Positions 1 to 10,448 of a DNA stretch of 64,000 nt are shown here, in pieces. This stretch comes from Fasciola hepatica. Lineage: Eukaryota; Platyhelminthes; Trematoda; Plagiorchiida; Fasciolidae. How positions within the stretch are numbered: the first letter of the stretch is position 1; each line of letters starts with the position of its first letter. A model generated the notes under the pieces. It had not been told where the DNA came from, made no database searches, and saw only the letters and a list, made by a program, of their open reading frames with translations. The position numbers and the translations under genes are program-made. The stretch spans positions 806,001-870,000 of the forward strand of contig CANUEZ040000207.1 of assembly GCA_948099385.1 (NCBI GenBank), in the 5' to 3' direction.

Positions 1-2842
1 TTTTTAGCTTGAAAATCATGGTTTGATCGAACCTACGGATCACATGAGAGCACTTCAAAGGCTAAGATCTTCGTAGTATTAGTAATCTCAGTATTGCGAT
101 ACATATCCCACGACTGGTCTCATAGATTATCAAATTTAGGCACCTATAGCTGCTGAAGAACTTCATCCCTCCTCAGGTATATCGTTGTCGAAATCATGAA
201 AAACAATGCAGATGATGTTCAAAACATTCGTTGTAGGGTTTTCATCTAATTGAATCCATTTATACAGCAATAATATCGGTAAAGTTGTAATAGTGAACAT
301 GTGATCCGTAGCCTGCATCTGATGAGGTACATCTAAGTCTATTCGTATGTTATTCGTGCACCGTTGCTCTCTTGGGCAATATTTCCAAGTTCAACGTTTC
401 TATTCACTGATTTCAATCTTGCACAGTTGTTTTTGATTCATGAGTCTTCAACACGAAGAGTTATAAGAATGTGCTAACATGTCGTGAGTACCACCATCAG
501 AAGAAGAATGACACAAGAACAGGTGCCTCAGGATATATCACTCTGAATGGACACGCGATGGAAGCTGTTTGGCTGGCATTATTGAAGACTATAACGTGCT
601 TTGTTCACCGACTGAATCGGACCCCCATGATAAGAATGCACGATGGGGTGTTGGGGTAGGCACGTCGGATGCAGCTGAATGATCAAGGAAATTTTCTGAA
701 AATTTCTATGAAATATGCACTTCTGCAGTGAATTATTTCTGCTCGTTGAATAGTGTGTATTGACCGCTAGAATAAAGAAGATCTCACACGAGGCCACTTA
801 CAAGGCGTTTTGATGAAACCTCCTGCATAAGTCGGTGTAGAGCATACCAAAAGATTTGCATAGGCTTTTTCACATGCCTTCGATGCTAGGAAATTCATAT
901 GTAAAGTTTATGCAAATACTGTGCCGTCATAGACTAAACTAATGTTTTATGTTAACTGATGCTTTAATTCAATATTTCGTGACACGCATGTAGTAACTAT
1001 CACTGTTCTCAACTGTTTTGTGCTGCGGGGTCTTCGGATGTATCTTGTTTCCGTTGGTGATTCAGTGTGATTCCACGAATTGGATCCGAAATTGGATACT
1101 TGCCATTTGGAGTTCCACACAGGATTTCGTGTGTGTGACTTATTTGGTTTTGAAGATTTCAGGAAAAGCCTTGCTATCATCCTGACACCCGGTCTTCAAT
1201 CCTAGACCATGGTGTCGGATGTCGGTTTTAGTCAAACTAAGTCTAAAGGCTTTCAGTTATGCAAATATACTACTCATAAACTCGAAGTAACTAATATAAA
1301 GTAAAGGTTAAGGTGCTCAAGCAAACCGTGATCAGTCAAAGAAAATTGATGGATAGTTATTATGTACAAACTGTATTTTATTACGATGAGAGTTGTTATT
1401 TTGTGTTCTAGAATAATTATTCAATATTTTGAGGGATGTCGTTTTTCGCGAATGTAGACAACTCCATCGAAATACTCATATTTTCTCATGCACCGGATAT
1501 CTGGTATATCATTCTCCCGAAAGGGGTGCATGTCAGCAATGCTATTTTGCCATCGTACCAAATAATACTTCGCAAAACTATTTTGATGATATTCAGACGA
1601 AGTTAGTCCGATTAAATAACAGTGCGCCATGGTCCAATTTTTGCATTAAGCTAAAAATGAGATAAATACAAAATACAGCAATACATATGGAAACAGTACA
1701 TAATGTTCAGTAAGAGCACCTAATGTATTTTACGAAAAATCGCTAACTAAGAAGGATACAGTGGGATTGCGTGGAACTGAATATTTTCAGAAGGGATGCA
1801 AAAACAGTTCCGTCGAGTTTCTTGCATTCCCATTCTCAGCACCGTTATCCTCCACTTTATCAATCATTTACTATGCTTTCTTTCTGGCAATATGTTAACA
1901 CGTAAGTCTTATTTCAAGAATGTAACCACGGTCGAAAACAATTCGAAAACGATGGTTCATCGCGTCCTCCAACAGCAGTTTAGGTTCCGGTAATGGATTT
2001 ACTAAAAACAACATTCACGACTTATTTTATTGTGCCACCTTCACATCAAATTCATATTGGGATGGTACAGTCGTCTAGTTCGTTCTTTCCTCGTGATCAT
2101 GAGGAAAGGTAAATTGAGAACGGATATTTCAATAAATTTCGAGACAACATGATGAGACAAAATTCCGAAAAAGCATCAGTAAGCGTCCTTGCAATGTACA
2201 TCTCTCGGACTGTTTTCAGAAATGGATACAAGAATTTTCGCATTATTACCACAAAATGATGATGATTTTTTTAATATGCTAAAGGAAATCCTCAGAAAGC
2301 CTCACAAATTCATCCGGGGAGGATTGGTTCCGTTAAATCCCCATAGACAACTGCATAGAAAAATGCGCTGAAGTCAGCTATCCAGAACATTTTGTACGAT
2401 CCAAAGTGGGCTTTACGCAGCCGGTGAACGTGGTCATGTTGTCGCGCAGAAAGCTAAATGGGCGAGGCATACTGTATTTGACCGGCCAAACATATCAAAT
2501 TGGTAAAACAAGTGCCACCATTTATATATTCACGTTTCCAGACCACGTTGTGGCAACGTCAGTCCCCCGGTGGCCTTGGTATTTCGGCTCAATTCTGACC
2601 AGGTACATAAAGCCGTTAGTTTGAATATTTTAAACATCTTTTCTACTCCTTCGAGTTGGTGTAACACTGATCTAAGTAAGAGTAGTGATTATTATTATTA
2701 TTACCATTATTATTGTTACTATTAAAAAATGTTATAGTTATTTTTATCTTTGTTTTTCTGGCCTTTTTCAAATCTGACGGGTAATATTGCCAACAAATTG
2801 GTCTGTTTCCGGTTTCAAAACCCATCAGCGTAGTTCACTGAG
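1..2842. other. Unrecognised intergenic sequence
   Basis: No reading frame longer than about 80 codons and no recognisable protein motif, RNA gene or terminal repeat was seen here. An imperfect ATT/ATG-type simple repeat lies at about 2,685-2,726. The stretch directly precedes the Gypsy gag relic and may include its 5' end, but I could not find an LTR. Confidence 0.4.
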
Positions 2843-4200
2843 GTGAAAGCGTATTCTCATTTTCTTGAAATCACCTCAAAGGACACTACACTTATCTACC
2901 TTGTCACCCAACACCTAACTGAGACAGATTTCGCGGTAGGCGATCCAATTGACCCGATACTAGCCCATTTCTCAAAGTACAAGCTTAAGATGGCAGTTTC
3001 ATATAGTATACCGTCCTCCAGCTTAGACCGTATGCAACAAATGCTGAACAGCATAGAAATAGGAAATCGCACTCTCTATAAACTCTTGCGCGTTTTGCGA
3101 TCACTAAAGGTACACCAGCTGGATAGAGAGACATCACTTCATCCACTCTGGGCAAACCCTTTTCCGGTAAACACCAGGGTTGTCTTGATCATACAAGTGG
3201 CAAACATTCCTGTCCAGAAGTTAGCAGAAATGATGTATGAGATAAACAAATGTTTCATTACGCTTTCTGTCAACCACACAAACACCTTCCCTTCCACGGC
3301 GTGTTCTTTGTCCGAGCGGATTGATGTTTTAACATGGCATTTGCTTACGCTGCACCTTTGGATCAACCTTATCAGCTGTTCCAGAACGCACCGCTAACCA
3401 TGGTCAAGTTCCTCTTCCCGTTTTCGACCAGAACGTGATTGGTCCAAAGGAGTTCGCATGTACAAATATCACCATCCAAAGGAGTGCGCGTGGAAATGCA
3501 CCACACCGTGTGCATACTCAATTTTGCAGTCAAACATTCGCAGTCATAGGGAAAAAGCGGAGCTAGCCAGTATTGGCGATTGCTGTAGCTTGCTCCATCG
3601 AAAGTTGCTTGTTCTATATCCGTGAGGAATAAAAAAAGCTGCAGTTAAAAGTTGATACCCGCATAGAGATCACCATTACCCCACAATTCCTAAAAGCTGC
3701 CATGTTGGACCAAATCCCCTCACATAACAAGCGGCCGACAACTACATTCTCCAGACATACGGTGGACACCGACTCACTCTCGATCTTGGTTTCATTCAAT
3801 GCCAACAGCCAGTTTTATTCACCAAAGTTAGTCACTTGATCTTGAACTTTAAATTTTTGACTCGGTTTGGTTTGGCTGTTGATTTGAAACATAAGGCACT
3901 GTGTGACTACAACCACACTAACTGTCCAAGACAAAACCTTAGCCAATAATTTCACTGGTTTTTGATTGCTTTTATATGCACTGAAAATGGATGCATCTTT
4001 TCTGAATAATAGCTCTCTAGTCACCTATCTCCCTCGAATAGTGAAGTGACACACCACATCTTGACCAGATGGAGTCTTACTGCTGCCTGCTCGAAAAGTC
4101 TGTCTCCGGAGAAACTGAAAATAGCAAACGGAGAACTTAACCGTACTATAAGCCAAAGAAAAAAATCCTACCTGCCAACGGTCCTCCGTAACCGTCCAAC
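2843..4200 (+). mobile_element. Gypsy (Ty3-type) LTR retrotransposon relic: gag capsid, protease, start of RT
   Basis: The 2,843-3,397 frame (184 codons, GTG at its first codon, so probably entered from upstream) resembles the capsid region of Gypsy Gag in animals: an MQQMLNSIEIGN..PS-like block, then LRVLRSL, then LWANPFPVNTR, then VQKLAEMMYEI. These match the usual order of a (M/L)L..E.MGDR..S..LR.L segment, a LW..RLP segment and a LA.MAD segment. From about 3,560 broken frames continue into a protease-like stretch (LFYIRD, then GGHRLTLDLGF near 3,760) and a spacer with GLAVDLKHKAL near 3,870. EVTHHILT and LSPEKLKIANGEL (about 4,040-4,140) match the region just before the Gypsy RT. Several stops and frame changes show it is dead. 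RT catalytic boxes, integrase and LTRs were not found. Seen: the motif order. Known: the family layout. Inferred: one element on the plus strand. Confidence 0.72.
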
Positions 4201-4700
4201 CCCAATATGACAGTTCTCATTGCGATATCAAACGTTGCGATACCCATATACATGTAAAAGTTGTAGTTGGTAAAATACATGATTCGTTCTGTCTTTTCTT
4301 GTTGCCCACTGAACACCCTCAGCTCTTTTTGCTTAGTTTATGTGATTGGCATTTCTGCGGTTAGGTTGCACGAAAGTTCAACAGTAAAACCATAGAGCAT
4401 TCAAGCCACTGACCCATTCTAATTGGTTCCCCTCAACGTCTCTAGCCAACGGCAATCCTCATCCCGTGGACTTCAACCAAATAGTCATGGTCTGGCTGCC
4501 GCATCGCTTTCTCCAGCCTCGTCCAACACGCATGAAGAGAGCACGGAAAGGTAAACAATGGACAGGCATTCGCAAAACATATTCGAGCCACCAAAGTGAA
4601 AGTGGAGGGATCACTTTAGAAGGAGGACCAGTGTACGCTCCTTCAGCTGGTATCTACTGGCGCGCTTTGGGAAATCACAGATGATCAGCCGAAATCCAGG
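4201..4700. other. Unrecognised sequence downstream of Gypsy relic
   Basis: This may be the decayed continuation of the Gypsy pol gene, but no RT YVDD box, RNase H or integrase motif could be read. A 72-codon open frame at 4,466-4,684 has no recognised domain. Confidence 0.35.
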
Positions 4701-4710
4701 GTATTAGTGC

Positions 4711-5090
4711 ACGACGAAATCAGCCACAAACTACTGGGCCAACGAAACGCAAAGCATTCTTAATAATCGATCAGAGCTTGCTTAGGTTATCACTCGGGGC
4801 TTTTTCTAGTCTTTCAACCAGCGCCTTTTAGAAGACGGATAGTTGAGATGGATTGGAAAGTGTGCCTAAATCAAACCATCGTTGCGACATGCTTTTGGAG
4901 CGCCCACCGAAGCACATGGGGAGCTAAATGCAAATACTGTGTGATCAAACCCAGCATAGGTACTGCTTACAGTCGACAGGCTTGTATGCAACTCCGCCAT
5001 TTGTAGATTATAGCTATTTGGTCGACTTGGATCCACCGTGGACTCAAAGAGGATAGAGGCCACACGGTGCATCGTCTGTTATAACGTCTG
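4711..5090. repeat. Dispersed repeat, copy A (second copy near 43.67-44.06 kb)
   Basis: Three blocks here recur in the same order and orientation near 43.67-44.06 kb. They are an ATCAGCCACAA-type block at about 4,720, a CAAAGCATTCT block at about 4,750, and a block reading GGAGCGCCCACCGAAGCACA at about 4,895. Spacing is roughly kept (about 140-190 bp between blocks). No protein family was recognised. It is probably an untranslated part of a transposon. Confidence 0.5.
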
Positions 5091-5184
5091 AAGTGCATAC
5101 TGGCGACCGGTGACAGTCCATTGGAGTCTGGGTGAATTGCCGTTGTTGGTTGTCTTGTTATCTGTTCTTTCTGCTCCCGATGTC

Positions 5185-5212
5185 GGTGTTGTTGTTGTTG
5201 TTGTTGTTTGTC
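5185..5212. repeat. (GTT)n microsatellite
   Basis: About seven GTT units. They produce poly-Gln and poly-Thr runs in frames read on the opposite strand, which are artefacts of the repeat. Confidence 0.85.
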
Positions 5213-5555
5213 CTTCAGGCGTGCATTGATCGTGTTGCCCTTTTTCATAAGGACGTTGACCGTTGTAATTTCCTCTGAGAAATGTACAAAACAATGGTCA
5301 GTCTATCAACTACGTCAAAATCAGCATACTGAACAGCAAACAATAAAATTTATTGTGGATTCCCACTCTGTTGGGCTGGATGTTCTTTGTACTCCACCTT
5401 TTACCTACAAACCTCAGGTCACCGGACCAACCTTACACTCGGAAGCGCCTGGCATTCACTAGGAGTTACCGGGACAGATACCTTGTCTCAATTCAAGACT
5501 GTCGGGCACTTCTGGCTGTCATAGAGGACGACATTTGAACAAGTTCAACTTGGTA
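5213..5555. other. Unrecognised sequence
   Basis: Two overlapping open frames of 84 and 61 codons (5,208-5,462 and 5,353-5,538) show no domain, signal peptide or splice context that I could support. Confidence 0.3.
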
Positions 5556-5559
5556 ATAA

Positions 5560-5720
5560 GGATCAGCCCGGAGGAGGGCCGGGTGTCGCAGTAGCAAATT
5601 ACACGCCTCCGAAATGAAAAGGTCCGGGTTCAAACCCTGAGTGCAGCCGAGAATAGGCATCACTGATGAGCTCTAAATAGACTGAAGTTTGAGTCTGATG
5701 CTTCCGAGTGCAGGTTGATG
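5560..5720 (+). mobile_element. SINE with tRNA-like head and hammerhead tail (Sm-alpha-like)
   Basis: The 5' part, from AGCCCGG, has a degenerate box A-like segment (GTCGCAGTAG..) near 5,584 and an almost perfect box B (GGTCCGGGTTCAAACCCTG) near 5,621-5,639, as expected of a tRNA-derived pol III promoter. It is followed directly by a hammerhead-ribozyme relic (separate entry). This order of tRNA-related head then hammerhead is that of the Sm-alpha family of schistosomes. Target-site duplications were not resolved. It is an old copy, since box A and the ribozyme have both decayed. Confidence 0.68.
5656..5703 (+). ncRNA. Hammerhead ribozyme relic (SINE-encoded)
   Basis: The conserved core CUGAUGAG is at 5,663-5,670. 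It is followed by a short stem II region (CUCUAAAUAG; the schistosome SINE type has a CCCAAAUAGG-like loop), then GAA at 5,684-5,686 where GAAA is expected. A GUC cleavage triplet lies at 5,693-5,695. Stem I is intact as six pairs: GCAUCA at 5,657-5,662 with UGAUGC at 5,696-5,701. Stems II and III are weak, and the last A of GAAA has become G, so self-cleavage is probably lost. Core, cleavage triplet and stem I sit in the correct order and spacing, which makes chance unlikely. Confidence 0.65.
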
Positions 5721-6225
5721 AGATGACATGAGGTTTGTGCGTGAAAGATGGAGTGCAAAGGACAGTCAGCTAAGCAAAGATTCGCACAATAATTGGAAGT
5801 AATTGCGAGGAATATACCTATTCCCACTCTGTTCCGTTTGAGCCGCGTTCTGTGAGAACGTGTGTCCTTCATGTCAACTGCCAACCAATGGTGGTCGAGC
5901 AGTCTTCATAGCGGACCGCAGACCTTGAGGAACCAGGTTTAATTTCCGGGATCTATGCGGCCCTAATTTTCCTCATTGGTCCACCTTCATACCCTCTTGG
6001 TGAAATATGGTACAGTTACAGTAGACTGAGTAAAAGGGGTTCAGAAATTGTTATCAATATTAGCACTTCTACTTCTGAAAATTCTGACCCTCATGAGCAT
6101 GTAGCATATGCTTTTCTGAATGCCGAGTCTGAGATAAATATTAAGAACCTGTTTCACAGTCAGCCAACTTCTGTGGTAGCCATTTGACTTTGTGCTGACT
6201 GCCGGACTCGCACCACCACCACCAG

Positions 6226-6228
<3 letters not shown>

Positions 6229-6305
<77 letters not shown>
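6229..6305. repeat. Compound (TC)n(TA)n microsatellite
   Basis: About 19 TC dinucleotides are followed directly by about 19 TA dinucleotides. Minus-strand frames across it give Arg-Glu and Ile-Tyr runs, which are repeat artefacts. Confidence 0.97.
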
Positions 6306-6311
<6 letters not shown>

Positions 6312-6755
6312 GTTCATGCAAGTGTAAGTTTATATGTATAATGGTATTTACGTGTACAACCATCGAGACACACGACACCTGTATCCTATTGCCAAATCGG
6401 TGTTTGCGACGCAAACTTACATAGACGATTCACCTACCTTGACTTAAGACTACACATTTCACGTGAAAAGACAGTAAGTTGGTGTCCGGTGGTAAACTGT
6501 ATTTGGAAGACCGAGCTTATTCGTTCCCATGTTCCTTTCTTACCCACTCTGTTTCTTCAACAGTACATGAAATCAAGTTTATCCCACAATTACGTTTCTT
6601 TCTATTACCAACCAATTCAACTGTATTAGTCTGAGGATGAACTCAATGTGTAAATGTAACTATCTTGTTTTCCTAGTTCACACATCAATATTATTTCTTC
6701 AACTGAAACGGAGAACAAAATTTTCCCGAATCAAATATGTATTATATGAATCGAC
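6306..6755. other. Region where the last VAL exon would be expected; none found
   Basis: The CAP gene on the minus strand should have one more exon here or beyond, continuing from the Pro-Ala at the end of exon 4 into a Gly-Asn and a short Cys-rich tail. I searched the minus-strand frames for a Gly-Asn after an AG acceptor and saw no convincing candidate. Confidence 0.35.
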
Positions 6756-6759
6756 TTAC

Positions 6760-8311
6760 GCTGGGCCGTAATTGCACACTATCGCATTACCATAAGGGAA
6801 ATTCAATTTGCTGAGAAAGTTCTTGTAGCCACATCCTACTGCTTTTGAATTGGCCCAAACCACCTGTGAGATAACAAAAGTAGACGAAATTTTCTGAATT
6901 TGACCAAATTTGTACAGCACCAAAACTGCTGCTATATACATAATCAATGTTTTACGTGTCTTACATTTCTTACATGGCCGCTAACTCCATTACACCCCGT
7001 TGTCACGTTGAGATAGGATTCTAACAGGTTCACGGGCTGAGATTTCGTTCATCCATCTCCCGTCTTGATTATAAATGTCGAGTATCACAAAAGCATAAAT
7101 TTTGCGAGTTTTTGGGATAATATGAAACACGAGTGCAACAAATCGATTCGTGAAGACACAAAACTTGAAAAAAGAGATTACCTGAGTGTAATGGCCACAC
7201 ATTTTTCCAGAATTTCAGGAGTTGTTGTCGAAATTGTAATCCACATTTTCATTGACCCACGCGTGGAATCCTCTGGAAAGTGAATGAAACAGAGAGATGA
7301 TGATTGATGACAGTTGTGATATGAGGCATCTTTTTCTGCACTTTAACAGCTATGAACAGCTCATTCACTTTCTAGTATTCCTCCTAAGCACTCAAGAAGA
7401 CTTACTGTTGAAATTTGTAATTTCCAGCGAAATTCTGACCTACGGATGGATACTTGTCGGTAGCCCGACCTGCGTCTGCATCGTGGCCAACTGTACAATT
7501 GCTTGCCCAATGTAGCGCCTTTGCAGCCAATTCAGAATCATAAATCTAAAAGTATAAATTCGATCACACTTGCTTATTGAGGTTACGAGTAATACGGTAA
7601 TTCCAGTTCAGCTATTATTGTCACATCTCTGCTATCAAGAACAAAACATCAGAACTATACAAAATTCAAAATCAAGTTTACATTTTTGCACATCTGGACC
7701 ACTTATTGCGTGGTTTATGTCAAACTTTTGTTGGATTTATTCAGAACTACGAAAGTTCAGTAAAGTTTTGCGTGTCCGTCGGTGATTCGCGCTGTGAATA
7801 TTTTCATTAGTCTCAGAAGAGAGAGAAACGGTTGATCAAAAAGGATGACATTTGATATGGTAGAATATTGGTCATTGTGTAACAAAGAGAAGGACTCAAT
7901 GTATTATTACCGTGTTCGATCTGTTTGCAAGAGGAGAAACCAATAGGCCTGTCAATGGAATTGTTTCTGGATTTTTATGAGTCAAATAATAACATCACAT
8001 TTTCGTTCAAAGGAATCATTGTACTTGGATTGGCTCCCGTAATTCAACTGGTTTATTTACAAAACAGAATGAGTGCCTCTACTTGAGTAGCTGACTGGAT
8101 ATCCTTGTATGAATGGGATATAACTTACCATATCTGGCATTGTCTTGGCTTGAGGTTGCCCTTTCAATTGACAGTTTAACACCTTTCTCCTGAACTCGTT
8201 GTGCCAGTCTAGCATCTTCTGATTCAGTTCTTCTTGTGTCGCTACTTCTTGGGCATTTGATTCATGTACAACCAAGAAAAGACAAAATAGTCCAGACACC
8301 CAACTTTCCAT
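6760..8311 (-). pseudogene. Venom-allergen-like CAP (SCP/TAPS) gene, four exons, interrupted
   Basis: Secreted CAP-superfamily protein of the VAL type found in parasitic worms. Exon 1, 8,129-8,311 (61 codons), starts with a signal peptide (MESWVSGLFCLFLVV..NA) and carries the alpha-1 motif MLDWHNEFRRKV. Exon 2, 7,406-7,545, contains ELAAKALHWASNC, GHD and VGQN. Exon 3, 7,182-7,272, has WVNE and ends in CGHYTQ. Exon 4, 6,760-6,863, begins VVWANSKAVGCG and ends CNYGPA. All exons have GT/AG borders (for example TTTTAG acceptor, GTAAGT donors) and phases 0, 2, 0, 2 that join in frame. The CAP tetrad His/Glu/Glu/His residues are largely present. An in-frame TGA at 7,215-7,217 replaces the Cys expected before SGKMCGHYTQ, and the final exon was not found, so this is either a recent pseudogene or an allele with a nonsense change. 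The start was chosen because it opens the signal peptide and lies about 70 bp downstream of a TATA box. Confidence 0.85.
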
Positions 8312-8380
8312 CGTTCTTAGAAAACACACGGCTGGAAGACAAGTGTTTAACACTTTCATATCAGAGTGAAGCTTCAGCTT

Positions 8381-8388
8381 ATTTATAC
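8381..8388 (-). promoter_or_regulatory. TATA box of the VAL gene
   Basis: TATAAATA on the minus strand lies about 70 bp upstream of the signal-peptide ATG. The VAL copies in the palindrome arms have TATATAAA at a similar distance (about 72 bp) from their ATG. This supports a shared core-promoter layout. Confidence 0.6.
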
Positions 8389-8461
8389 TCCTTGTATGAT
8401 GCTTATGCTCAATAATTGTCGTCATCTTGCACCACACTAACCACAGACTTTCTTGGTACAC

Positions 8462-10120
8462 CGTGTGAAAATAAGGAGAGTGGAACAGTAATTGAGTGAT
8501 TACGTGTTGTCAATCTGATCTGCACAATCAATCACTGATTGTTTCTAGACTCACTCACTCTCTTAGATCATTCCAGTTGTGTACTTCTGGAGGTTGTTCA
8601 ATGCTTAAAAATAGAGAAACTGGAACGGTTGAGGGGTCTTGTTGTTCACCCGGATAAGGTTGCTGATAAATACAATTGTCTCGTGTCACGATATCCGTTT
8701 GTTCACAATGTAATCTCTTCTGGGTTCTTGTTCTGAACTAGAGAAATTAACTGCATTTTCTTCCGACTTATATGTTTGGAATTTTTTCTGGATCACCAGA
8801 TAACACAACGATCGGAAACAGATTTTGAGGCTATAGACTGTGTTTGGGTGGATCGTCTTCTGGTATATTATTCGCCCTGTACCAGCTGTTTCGAGCCTCA
8901 TCTAAACTGAGGATTGTCTAACTGACTGGTTTAATGAAAGAAACGTGTGCCTAATTAACCTCGATACAATGTGTGATTCCTCTGTTTCAAAAATCCCGCT
9001 CAGTTTGACTGATAGAGTCCGAAGTGGCACCTACTGGCTGCATGTTGTGTATCACAAAGTGAGTAAGTGACTGATAGGAAGAAGTTGATGCTAGATACTA
9101 CAGCGGAAATGAAACGGTCCAGAAGGTTGAGACATACGGAACTATCAATGGACATATAGTAATATAAATTATTGCGAACAGAAATTTGAAGAATACAGGG
9201 CTCAATGTTGCTCAAAAACCACTATGAGCACTGAAGTTAACTAAATCTCCCCAAGAAATAAAAACTATTTTCAAATAAGTCTTGGAACAAAAGTGGTCAA
9301 AGTGCCAAGTTTAAAATAATATATCACATCCAGCTGACAATGCAGAGTACTTCCAAGCCACGATATATTGGATCAAAACTGGAAGTGTTAATTTGTCGAC
9401 GTTTTGTTTAGTAGCCAAACGCATACTATGGGAGCTCGCTTGGTCCCATCCGGATGAGTGTACGCTGCCTCTTAAATGCATATACACAATTATGACAGGA
9501 CATAAACAGTGTTGATATTAGTCACGTTTTCGCTTAGACCATGCTGACCAACGCAATCTCGCTTCATACAGAACCACTCTCATTGGTCTGAGGCAACGGT
9601 ACACTTCGTTTGCACTTGCTCATATATTTTCCAACAACTGGCTTCACTGGCGTCCACACCGTGGTCGCTCCGCTGGTTCACTAAATCCATTATCCAATTA
9701 TTTTCTGTTTTTATTAGACATTACAAGCTTGTACTAAATTGGAGGTTTGAATTGTCTTTATGGAAACAACATCCGTGTCTACCAACTTTCTTCGAAGTCT
9801 AGAAAATCCATTCTGGTTTTCTTCTGTGAACCTATGGGCTATCTTTTCTTACAATTCTGTTTCAGACACTTCTTCCATCTCCCAGTCAGTATCTCATCGT
9901 AGATTCAAAAACATTTGTTGCTTTCAACATCTACCGTTATGAATCACCCAGTTTGATTTATGAATGCATCAAGCAAACGTAAAAGAGTAATATTGTCTTC
10001 ACATGTTCGGCGGTTAACCTACGGGTTTTATAGAATACCGTTCTACTAGTCATTTACCGTCTACATCAGAGGCTTACCCGTTACTCTGTCAATATATCAA
10101 AAATACTCTGGTAATGTTGT
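8462..10120. other. Unrecognised intergenic sequence
   Basis: Short open frames only (up to about 70 codons), with no transposon motif, RNA gene or repeat that I could support. Confidence 0.35.
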
Positions 10121-10139
10121 TTTATACCTGGTTGTTTCA

Positions 10140-10448
10140 GACTTTCTTATTCTACGGCCCTCATTTGACAATCCGCATATCAACCGGAGATTCTCCACTG
10201 CATTTGGTCAGTGTTTGGACACATCCAACTGCGGTGTGAGCGTCTCCCAATCGCTCTGCTCTACTGAACTTTTATTGGTCAACGATGAAAGCCTATTGAA
10301 AATAAACCCATCGAACACTAGATTTGCTGTCAACACTGATCTTCATTTTGTATTTCACATTCTGCCTGATATCGGCAAACTGGGACATATCTCTTTGCAA
10401 ACGCACGTTTTAGAACTGGATAGAAAGATTCAGTTTCCCCGAACATAG
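10140..10448 (+). CDS. Possible terminal exon of an unknown protein
   Basis: A TTGTTTCAG acceptor-like site ends at about 10,140. After two leading bases an open frame of about 102 codons runs to TAG at 10,446-10,448. It includes GQCLDTSNCGVSVSQSLC and a hydrophilic C-terminus. Three cysteines within 17 residues suggest an extracellular segment, but no family was recognised and no partner exon upstream was identified. The open frame may be chance. Confidence 0.2.
   Translation, partial: DFLILRPSFDNPHINRRFSTAFGQCLDTSNCGVSVSQSLCSTELLLVNDESLLKINPSNTRFAVNTDLHFVFHILPDIGKLGHISLQTHVLELDRKIQFPRT

Noticed and set aside
2643..2825. Asn-rich frame on the minus strand
   Set aside because: Explained by the ATT-type repeat at 2,685-2,726.
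6160..6414. 84-codon minus-strand frame with Ile-Tyr and Arg-Glu runs
   Set aside because: Produced by the TC/TA microsatellite; no flanking gene evidence.
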